Below, in pieces: positions 30,800 through 36,854 of a DNA stretch of 36,854 bases. This DNA comes from Pseudobacteriovorax sp. Lineage in GTDB: Bacteria > Bdellovibrionota_B > Oligoflexia > Oligoflexales > Oligoflexaceae. How positions within the stretch are numbered: position 1 is the stretch's first letter; every line of letters starts with the position of its first letter. The notes below the pieces were generated by a model. The model saw only the letters and a program-made list of their open reading frames with translations, was not told the origin of the DNA and searched no databases. Location of the stretch: assembly GCA_013215145.1 (NCBI GenBank), contig JABSRP010000059.1, positions 1 to 36,854 of the forward strand, given 5' to 3'. Both the position numbers and the translations under genes were made by a program.

Positions 30800-31399
30800 G
30801 AAAGTATCCCGCATCCCATTTGAGGAATTTAATTTTTGGAGTTACCGTTAAAGACCACATTATCTAACCAAAATCAAATTAAAAGTGCTTAAGGTGAGCA
30901 GTGTGTTTTGATGAATGTGCTCACCTCGCTCGAAAACTTTTCCCCTAAAACCTTTGGTGGTTGACAGATTCACGCCCTTTTGGAAAAAAAAGAGCAGGTC
31001 GTCACTGCTACTACATCTTTTCGAAACTGCATGTTTCAGATGATGTCAGGTTGCCGTCATTTATCTTAGCCCGATCAATGACGACGAAGGTTTCTCAAAG
31101 ATTACTTAGAGGACCTTATATCGCTGAGGGTTGTGAGCGTCAAGCGCGCAATCACACGATATGGATTGACCTATGCAATCCTACCCTGTCGGATTGTTGC
31201 GGATAAGCTCTGCAATGCTCTTGAGTCTAAAAACTCAGCCGACGGAAGCCGTCCTTTTCTACCATGTAAAAGTGGTATCCAATAAACTTCTTCCATCGGG
31301 GTAGTTACTGCCCCGCCAACCTTTTATGCTCGTTTTGTTTGATTGTGTTGCCTAAAGATGACGGTTTTTTTTCATTAAAGCAAGAAAAAACGAAACCCC
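30800..31399. other. 600-base gap with many hairpins; possible structured RNA or gene remnant
   Basis: No convincing gene. Between 31023 and 31315 at least seven short stem-loops follow one another: GAAAC/GTTTC (31023-31037), TGTGA/TCACA (31132-31156), CAATCC/GGATTG (31176-31196) with a competing partner at 31163-31168, TGAGT/ACTCA (31222-31237), GACGG/CCGTC (31241-31253), TACCA/TGGTA (31260-31277) and an 8-bp stem CGGGGTAG/CTGCCCCG with a TTA loop (31297-31315). It is less AT-rich than other gaps here. A 41-codon minus-strand frame (31296-31171) reads like protein but has no ribosome-binding site and ends in a stop after which similar-looking sequence continues. It could be a structured RNA on either strand, an operator region for the regulator downstream, or a decayed gene. 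Confidence 0.45.
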
Positions 31400-32608
31400 T
31401 CAGCTATAGAAATTTTCAACTATGATCTGACTGTTGAATGCCATGGCTTCGTAGCGAGTATATACGCCGTGACCAAAGATGGTTTTCATAAAATTGGGTA
31501 CCACAAGGCTGTGGTCTCTAAAGTCGACTAAGTAGGTGGTTCCGGCCTCTGGAACCCGCATTCCTTTGGCTAAGTTCTCGATCCAAGTTTTTGGATTGAC
31601 CCCTTTACCCAGGAGCTTATCCACCTTTCTGTTGAAGTCTCTTTCGCGACTACTGGCAGCTAGAGTATCAGACCCGGCGATTCCCCATTGCTGAACATAA
31701 TCTCCACCTGCAGTTTTCCAAAAGCCCAGCTGCTTTTCTGCTAAAAAAGTTTTACCGCGGTGATTTATTATATTGACAAGTTGTTGCTTTTTATTGAGTC
31801 GCCAGGGGTAACGATGGGGCGTGCCAAATGTGGCAAAATCAAAACGACATTTTCGTAGTTTGTGAGACTGCCGCTTTTCAAAAACCGAGGCCAGTTTGCT
31901 TTCTATCAGCAAATCCCAAATCTCCTCTCCCAGATGAGTCAAATTCACAAGGTGGGTAAGGATGGCGAATGTCTGACCACCGTGACTATGCCCCTGTAAC
32001 AAGACCCTGGATGGTGGCACGTCAGGTAGGTCTTTAATAAGCCTCCGGTAAAGTTCAAGTGCGGCATGAATCCTTGCGTAATGGTGGTTGGCTGATGACC
32101 AATTAAATATCTGGCAAGCTGCCTTCGTTCCCGATGCGATACGAAATAGATCAACGTATCCATCAAGATAATTGCCGGTATCTTTGGTGATCGTGGAGTA
32201 ACTCTTCTTGACTCTTCGACGTATATTTAGCTCTGTGGCTGGGCTCATATTGGGGTAGATGCGACGAAGAGCTGGAATCAACCCAAATGGATCTTCGCCC
32301 ACAAATGTGCCATGCACGAAGTAGACATGTGTCACAGAGTGTTGGTCAAGGGACTGGCCAACGGACTGCATCGCCTTTTGCCAGGCCGGCGATTGTCCAT
32401 CTAAGTACGGATTTTTATAGTTGAACGAGATATCGGTCTGAAACGTGCGAAAATAAAAAGCGCTTTTTGGTTCTAACTTGCTGTACTGTATGGGAATACT
32501 GTGTTTTTGTCGCCGAGCTACGGTCCTCCAAATATACCAAGCAATTAAGCACCCAACGCCGAAAACTAATATGCAGAGAAAAAGGATTATCGAGATTCCT
32601 TGAGACAT
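31400..32608 (-). CDS. Membrane-anchored alpha/beta hydrolase, lipase-like
   Basis: 402 residues. An N-terminal membrane segment (ISIILFLCILVFGVGCLIAW, about 5-24) is followed by a serine hydrolase domain: VYFVHGTFVGEDPFG (oxyanion loop), the nucleophile elbow GHSHGG near residue 210, FATFGTPHRYPW, and a late VDFRDHSLVVPNF whose Asp/His could complete the triad. The GHSHGG elbow and GTPH segment are common in lipase/esterase-type proteins. I cannot name the substrate. Start ATG 32608 with AAGGAGAT about nine bases upstream. It follows pta by 35 bases on the same strand, so co-transcription is likely. Confidence 0.8.
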   Translation of the reverse strand: MSQGISIILFLCILVFGVGCLIAWYIWRTVARRQKHSIPIQYSKLEPKSAFYFRTFQTDISFNYKNPYLDGQSPAWQKAMQSVGQSLDQHSVTHVYFVHGTFVGEDPFGLIPALRRIYPNMSPATELNIRRRVKKSYSTITKDTGNYLDGYVDLFRIASGTKAACQIFNWSSANHHYARIHAALELYRRLIKDLPDVPPSRVLLQGHSHGGQTFAILTHLVNLTHLGEEIWDLLIESKLASVFEKRQSHKLRKCRFDFATFGTPHRYPWRLNKKQQLVNIINHRGKTFLAEKQLGFWKTAGGDYVQQWGIAGSDTLAASSRERDFNRKVDKLLGKGVNPKTWIENLAKGMRVPEAGTTYLVDFRDHSLVVPNFMKTIFGHGVYTRYEAMAFNSQIIVENFYS

Positions 32609-32643
32609 AGTATGCGGATCTCCTTAGCTCTTGCAGCGCAACC

Positions 32644-33660
32644 CTAACAGCGTAGCATGGTAATCAAGGAAGCCATAAAGATATCTTTGCTAGTAGCGCC
32701 TCTTGATAAATCTGAATATGGCTTCGCTCCTCCCTGTAGAATCGGTCCGTAGGCATCAAACCCAGCAAGTCTTTGGGTTATCTTGTAAGCTATATTTCCT
32801 GAATTTAAATCAGGGAAGATAAAGCAGTTTGCATCCCCTTGTAACGAAGAGTCTGGGCTTTTTCTTCGGGCAACCTCGGGGACAAATGCTGCGTCAAACT
32901 GCAGTTCACCATCGGCAATGATTTTGGGGTTTGCTTTTTTGAAGGCCTCTGCTGCCTCGATCATTTTGTCTGCCGCGGCATGCTGCGCCGATCCCTTTGT
33001 AGAGAAAGAAAGAAACGCGACTTTTGGCTCTTCATCTGGGAATAATTGTTGGAAGGTTTTTACAGAGTCTTCGGCGATGGTTACCAATTGTTCTGCGGTT
33101 GGCTCTATGACAACACCGCAGTCTGCAAAAACATAGGATTTATGGGCTGCAGAGCCGTCGAGCTCTTTGACCATAGCGAAAGAGCCACTGATGGTCCCTG
33201 GGTTTTTCTCAAGGCCAACACCTTGAATGGTTGCCTTAATGATCGTCGCCGTCGAATAAACGCATCCGCCGATTGCAGCTTCAACCTCGCCGTGAAATAA
33301 TAAGGAGGCGGCTTGATTCGCGGGATGCTTCGCCCAAGAATCAATGGCGGCTTTTTCGGCGGAACGGTTTTTCGAGTTCAGATAGCTTTGGTAGCACGAT
33401 TCCGCCTTTGGGATTAATTCGGAGGTCTCTAAAACTTGCACTCGATGATCTTCCAAGAGTTTGCCTGAACTAGAACTTAGAAGTTCGCGAATTTTATTAG
33501 AATCTCCTAATAGTTTTACTTGCTTAGTGCATTTTTGATCGATCAGGGAAGAAACGGCGTCGATGACACGTGGATCATCTCCCTCTGGAAATACAATCGA
33601 ACGTGGATGCTTCTGTGTTTGGGTGATCAACGACTGAGCGAAATGTCCTGAAAGTTTCAT
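32644..33660 (-). CDS. pta: Phosphate acetyltransferase
   Basis: Interconverts acetyl-CoA and acetyl phosphate in the cytosol. 338 residues, the short form without the N-terminal regulatory domains of E. coli Pta. Visible: RSIVFPEGDDPRV, the long central domain, VAFLSFSTKGSA, DGELQFDAAFVPEVARRKSPDS, and the highly conserved end ANCFIFPDLNSGNIAYKITQRL then FDAYGPILQGGAKPYSDLSRGA. No ackA gene lies next to it in the window. The leader contains a hairpin (33671-33707) whose 3' arm holds AAGGA, the probable ribosome-binding site. Confidence 0.95.
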   Translation of the reverse strand: MKLSGHFAQSLITQTQKHPRSIVFPEGDDPRVIDAVSSLIDQKCTKQVKLLGDSNKIRELLSSSSGKLLEDHRVQVLETSELIPKAESCYQSYLNSKNRSAEKAAIDSWAKHPANQAASLLFHGEVEAAIGGCVYSTATIIKATIQGVGLEKNPGTISGSFAMVKELDGSAAHKSYVFADCGVVIEPTAEQLVTIAEDSVKTFQQLFPDEEPKVAFLSFSTKGSAQHAAADKMIEAAEAFKKANPKIIADGELQFDAAFVPEVARRKSPDSSLQGDANCFIFPDLNSGNIAYKITQRLAGFDAYGPILQGGAKPYSDLSRGATSKDIFMASLITMLRC

Positions 33661-33670
33661 AATTGCTTTC

Positions 33671-33707
33671 TATCCTTGGTGCGAGTTTCCAAAAAACATC
33701 AAGGATA
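33671..33707 (-). promoter_or_regulatory. Leader hairpin of pta enclosing its likely ribosome-binding site
   Basis: On the transcribed strand TATCCTTGAT (33707-33698) pairs with ACCAAGGATA (33680-33671): eight perfect pairs plus a wobble and a closing pair, with a 17-base loop. AAGGA in the 3' arm is the best Shine-Dalgarno candidate before ATG 33660. Confidence 0.45.
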
Positions 33708-33858
33708 CCAGAGATTGGGGGCATCAAGCAAATAACTAAATGCTCAAATTTGTTAGAGAATTGCCGGATTGATGAGATAACAGCTCAATATTTTCCCTTT
33801 GGGCCCGATACTCCTCTTGTGATTGAAGAAATTTGTTTTTCTTAGGATTTGATGCCGC

Positions 33859-35616
33859 ATGATAGTGATAGCACTCCAAGATAGCAGTATGGGTCATCGC
33901 CTCAGGGACGACCTTGCCGAAAATGGTTTGGAGTCGAAGCTCATCAACGTTACGGGTAAAACCTTCCTCTCTGAGTTTTACGAGCCAGAGGTTACCGCTA
34001 TCATTACCGACGAGACATTTCCTTCGTTCCCCAGGGAAGCTACCATCGATATTTTTAACAGCCTTGGTCGGCGTCTCCCTGTGCTTGTACTCCATACTCC
34101 CTCGAAGCAAAGTCCACAGATTGGACGTTCCGAAAGCCATGAGTTTAACGATCAACTGACCGTTCTAACTCACGAGCGATACACAGATATTCTGACGACA
34201 GCTAGCCTTTTTGGAGGCATCAAGGCCGATCAGGGAGTCAAGGGTCGGTGTAAATCGATCCCCTATTACAACCCACAAATCCCGATTTCGATGTTAAGAG
34301 GATTTGGTGGTCTAGGTATTCTTACTATCGATGCCTCGAGTTTCAACAAGGTTAGTGTCGAATATGGGATTGACGTCTATAACATCATGAAAGACGTGTT
34401 TCACGATATTTTGTTTAGCCTGTGGGGCCAGGCGGGATGTTTTCGCGACTCAGATGTGATCTGCAGAAAATCTCTGACAAGTAATATTTATGTTGTCTTC
34501 ATGAATCGTTCGCGAGAGACGGGCTCACTACCTTACCCAGGAGCACTCGAAAAAATTGCCGATCGCCTGTCTAACGCAGTTCATAACAACCTGTGGGATG
34601 AGTTGTTTGCAGCAAGGAAGAACCGAAGAATCCCTTCCTGTGTCCAATCGATTCCCCAGGTAGGAATTGGTTTCTTTGGTATTCTGAATAATCCCTGTAT
34701 TGATGTCCAAGAGATTTTAGATAGTGGTCTTGAGGCAAGCAAACAGATGGCGGTGGCCCAACAAAAACGTGGTCGTGAACGCCAACGTGAATTGATGCAG
34801 ACATTGATTCAATCTGAAGAACTATTAAAGCCGTATTATCAAGGGGTATTTCATCTTCAGTCATTGAATGAAGATATCATTAAAGAAGTCAAAGAGGGAA
34901 AGTCAATAGCCCCTCTCAAGGATCATATTTACGGATTCGAATCCTTGATTCGTGTGAATCAAGAGGCCGTGCAAAAGGAAAATAACTTTGAGAGTGGAGT
35001 CGACAGCCGCTATCTTCGACCAGATGTTTTATTTTCTTTGGCAAAATACACGAAGGTATCTCTGGAACTAGATCAGGCCTGTATGAAGCATGCTGCTAGA
35101 TCAGCCATGAGCTTACCAGGTACTTTGATGATTAATATTTTACCCAGAAACCTATACTACGTCGACAGACTTAAAGAAACCTTCAGGCGGACTCATAATT
35201 TGATGTTTGAGGTTTCCGAGTCTGAGGCCATCAACAATCTCGAATTGATGATGAAGTCTCGTGAGCACCTAGAGAAGAATAACATGGGAATAGCAGCTGA
35301 TGACTTTGGTAAAGGTTACTCCAGTCTTGAGCGCATCATCAAAATAAAACCTCACGTTATCAAGTTTGATAGGGGAATGATCCAAGATATCCATATGGAT
35401 CCTGTTAAACAAGCCTATGTAAGGGGGCTAGTCCGCGCAGCGAAAATTCTCAATACCACAATACTTGCCGAAGGTGTTGAGCTTTGGGAAGAAGCCGAAG
35501 TGCTTCAAGAAATGGGCGTAGAGTTAATCCAAGGGTTTTTGCTACATAGACCTGAAGAGCCGGAAGTTATTATTGAACAGCTTGAAGAGAAAGAAGCCAT
35601 ATCCACTGTGGCCTAA
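33859..35616 (+). CDS. EAL-domain cyclic-di-GMP phosphodiesterase with degenerate REC- and GGDEF-like domains
   Basis: 585 residues. Residues 1-115 have the alternating strand/helix look of a receiver domain but lack its acidic phosphorylation pocket. Residues 150-300 (GILTIDASSFNKVSVEYGIDV, later VGIGFFGILN and DSGLEASKQMA) resemble GGDEF without the GGDEF signature. The EAL domain (about 325-575) keeps the catalytic and metal residues: Glu361 in YGFESL (the EAL position), Asn426, Glu451 in FEVSES, Asp481/Asp482 in DDFGKG, Lys502, Glu538 in AEGVE and Gln558 in QGF. It should therefore hydrolyse c-di-GMP; the front domains are probably binding or regulatory. No membrane segments, so cytosolic. 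The ribosome-binding site is weak. Confidence 0.9.
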   Translation: MIVIALQDSSMGHRLRDDLAENGLESKLINVTGKTFLSEFYEPEVTAIITDETFPSFPREATIDIFNSLGRRLPVLVLHTPSKQSPQIGRSESHEFNDQLTVLTHERYTDILTTASLFGGIKADQGVKGRCKSIPYYNPQIPISMLRGFGGLGILTIDASSFNKVSVEYGIDVYNIMKDVFHDILFSLWGQAGCFRDSDVICRKSLTSNIYVVFMNRSRETGSLPYPGALEKIADRLSNAVHNNLWDELFAARKNRRIPSCVQSIPQVGIGFFGILNNPCIDVQEILDSGLEASKQMAVAQQKRGRERQRELMQTLIQSEELLKPYYQGVFHLQSLNEDIIKEVKEGKSIAPLKDHIYGFESLIRVNQEAVQKENNFESGVDSRYLRPDVLFSLAKYTKVSLELDQACMKHAARSAMSLPGTLMINILPRNLYYVDRLKETFRRTHNLMFEVSESEAINNLELMMKSREHLEKNNMGIAADDFGKGYSSLERIIKIKPHVIKFDRGMIQDIHMDPVKQAYVRGLVRAAKILNTTILAEGVELWEEAEVLQEMGVELIQGFLLHRPEEPEVIIEQLEEKEAISTVA

Positions 35617-35741
35617 TGAATCTACAGAGTCAATCGGCCTCCTGTATCCTATCTTATCACCAGTTTTATAAATGTTGCTTGGCATTTTAAAGTGTTTGAA
35701 GCAGAATCGATCCCGGTTGAATCCAACATTATGGCAAGATC

Positions 35742-36677
35742 ATGCAAGGTAAAATTATTTATAAAACTGAGTACTTATCCGTTACAGATGAGGAAAAGTT
35801 GGCTATTCACCAAATTCAAGTTGAGTCACAAACTGCAACAAATAGACCTGTTGTTTTGATGCTTCATGGAGCTATTGAAAATAGCAAAATCTTTTTCTCC
35901 CGCTCGGGAAAGGGCTTAGCTCCATTCTTGGCGCGTCACGGGTATTGTGTCTATGCCTTGGACTTTCGGGGGCGTGGGGACAGTATTCCTGCCATTGCGA
36001 AAGGGAGTTCGGTGACTCAACTGGAGCTCATAGAACAGGATATCCCATTGACTATTAACCACCTTTGGGAACGGCACAACTGCCAGCCTATGGCGATAGT
36101 TGCTCATTCTTGGGGAGGGGTGATGATGTCGGCTGCCTTGGTACGGGATTCGAGTCTTAAGGCGAAGATTTCTTCATTGTCTTATTTTGTGACGAAGCGT
36201 AGCGTTGGTGCTCTAACTCCTGAGGCGATTCTAAAGGTCCATATTGTTTGGAATCGATTGGCCTTTTATTTTACCAAGAGAGATGGTTTTTTAGCAGCTA
36301 AAAAAATTGGAATGGGATCGGACAATGAGACCGTGCGGACTCATTCTGACTCAGTTTTCTGGGTGAAACATCTTAACAAATGGATCGACCCTTCAGATCA
36401 CTTCGACTATAAAGCTGCTTTTAAAGACTTCGCACATCCACCGCTTTTGTCTATCACGGGTGCCTCGGACAAAGCCCTCGGTCATCCAAAGGACTGTCAA
36501 CGATTTCTGAACGAAATCTCAAGTGGTACCCTCAAAGTAACTATTATTGGCAAAAAGACTGGTTACCCTATTGACTACGATCATATTAATCTTCTAACTC
36601 ACTCTAGTGCACCGGATTCGCATTTTCCTGTAGTTTTGGATCACATAAAACGACATGAATCGGGAGAATCTTTGTGA
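35742..36677 (+). CDS. Alpha/beta hydrolase
   Basis: 311 residues of the alpha/beta hydrolase fold: oxyanion region LMLHGAIENS (about 39-48), DFRGRGDS, nucleophile elbow AHSWGG (Ser near residue 123), an acid candidate in ITGASDKALG, and a late histidine in YDHINLLTH (near 287). The GAI and GRGDS elements fit soluble esterases, thioesterases or lysophospholipase-like enzymes. The substrate is unknown. No signal peptide. The ribosome-binding site is poor (GGCAAG before ATG). It ends about 30 bases before the right-end hairpin of an IS200/IS605-type element. Confidence 0.82.
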   Translation: MQGKIIYKTEYLSVTDEEKLAIHQIQVESQTATNRPVVLMLHGAIENSKIFFSRSGKGLAPFLARHGYCVYALDFRGRGDSIPAIAKGSSVTQLELIEQDIPLTINHLWERHNCQPMAIVAHSWGGVMMSAALVRDSSLKAKISSLSYFVTKRSVGALTPEAILKVHIVWNRLAFYFTKRDGFLAAKKIGMGSDNETVRTHSDSVFWVKHLNKWIDPSDHFDYKAAFKDFAHPPLLSITGASDKALGHPKDCQRFLNEISSGTLKVTIIGKKTGYPIDYDHINLLTHSSAPDSHFPVVLDHIKRHESGESL

Positions 36678-36704
36678 CCCCTTTTTATCAGAAATCGCCG
36701 AAAA

Positions 36705-36724
36705 CCTGCTCCTTTAGGTGCAGG
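36705..36724. repeat. Imperfect hairpin at the right end of the IS200/IS605-type element
   Basis: An 8-bp stem with a single T-T mismatch and a 4-base TTTA loop. It would serve as the recognition structure for the Y1 transposase on one strand. Confidence 0.6.
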
Positions 36725-36772
36725 ATGGATAGGCGTTTGTAATTCGAAGCGTTAGCGTAGGTGAGCAAATCT

Positions 36773-36854
36773 TCAGCTAGGATTATTCTGTTCCTCGATA
36801 TACTTCTTAATGACATCAATAGGTGCGCCGCCACATGATCCAGCAAAGTAGCTA
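36773..36854 (-). CDS. tnpA: IS200/IS605-type transposase TnpA, C-terminal fragment (window edge)
   Basis: The last 26 codons read SYFAGSCGGAPIDVIKKYIE then EQNNPS and stop. The S-Y-F...G-S-x-G-G-A-P...V-I-K-K-Y-I-E-x-Q pattern is the typical C-terminus of the small Y1 HUH transposase of IS200/IS605 elements. The catalytic Tyr and HUH motif lie outside the window, so whether the gene is intact cannot be judged. Confidence 0.75.
   Translation of the reverse strand, partial: SYFAGSCGGAPIDVIKKYIEEQNNPS

Larger units (their letters stand above)
36690..36854 (-). mobile_element. IS200/IS605-family element, right-end part, continues past window
   Basis: The 3' end of a TnpA-like gene (36773-36854) is followed on the minus strand by about 50 noncoding bases and an imperfect hairpin at 36705-36724 (CCTGCTCC, loop TTTA, GGTGCAGG with one mismatched pair). 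Subterminal imperfect hairpins just outside tnpA are typical of these elements, which move as single-stranded DNA and have no inverted terminal repeats. The exact end is not certain; it lies within about 30 bases of the neighbouring hydrolase stop. Confidence 0.7.

Noticed and set aside
31132..31156. TGTGA...TCACA as a CRP-type site
   Set aside because: The half-sites are 15 bases apart instead of 6; treated as a stem-loop only.
30961..31206. 81-codon plus-strand frame in the hairpin-rich gap
   Set aside because: TTG start without a ribosome-binding site, unusual composition, no recognisable protein.
1..36854. tRNA, rRNA and CRISPR arrays
   Set aside because: No T-loop/acceptor patterns, rRNA blocks or regularly spaced repeats were seen in any gap; checked by eye only.

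Overview
The window looks like chromosomal DNA of a free-living Gram-negative bacterium, most likely in or near Bdellovibrionota/Oligoflexia. The main pointers are a TIGR02147-type regulator (30041-30799, a family common in Bdellovibrio-like bacteria and Fibrobacterota), Lgt with lipobox-bearing proteins, a PrkA-family kinase, a PIN-PhoH protein and a degenerate REC/GGDEF-EAL protein. Base composition looks moderate by eye (not computed). Most genes are housekeeping or cell-envelope genes, tightly packed, and I saw no rRNA, tRNA or CRISPR. The taxonomic call is inference.

Left part (1-6132): a HelD-like superfamily 1 helicase cut by the window edge (minus); a subtilisin-type lipoprotein protease with its own promoter and terminator (plus); and a glutathione-dependent formaldehyde detoxification pair. 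In that pair the dehydrogenase gene (frmA type) carries a one-base deletion near 5096, while the S-formylglutathione hydrolase gene is intact.

10340-6129 (minus) is the most interesting block: a compact type II fatty-acid-synthase-like operon. In order it encodes a FabL/FabI-like enoyl reductase, a FabZ-like dehydratase, a FabF-like ketosynthase, an acyl carrier protein with an Asn-Ser-Ala site instead of Asp-Ser-Leu, an intercistronic hairpin, a PlsC-like membrane acyltransferase and a 4'-phosphopantetheinyl transferase that appears to lack an ATG start. I infer a dedicated pathway that builds an acyl chain on its own carrier protein and transfers it to a lipid. No ketoreductase is present, so that step must be borrowed.

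10545-22315: prs, a small winged-helix-like gene and an unusual stand-alone infC (minus); a YkgJ-like cysteine-cluster protein (plus) tail to tail with a prkA-like gene (minus); PIN-PhoH (plus); a small exported protein, purH, rarA and a HAD phosphatase (minus).

22446-33660: mnmA with a terminator (plus); then a minus-strand run of a glutaminyl-cyclase-like M28 protein, pyrE, pyrF and a long aromatic amino acid hydroxylase whose ribosome-binding site lies in a hairpin. Divergent from the M28 gene is a well-supported 44-residue membrane protein gene (28001-28135), which meets lgt tail to tail. Then come a MarR regulator, a small exported protein with the TIGR02147 regulator, a 600-base gap rich in hairpins, a membrane-anchored alpha/beta hydrolase and pta.

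33859-36854: an EAL-domain protein, an alpha/beta hydrolase, and the 3' end of an IS200/IS605-type element running off the right edge.
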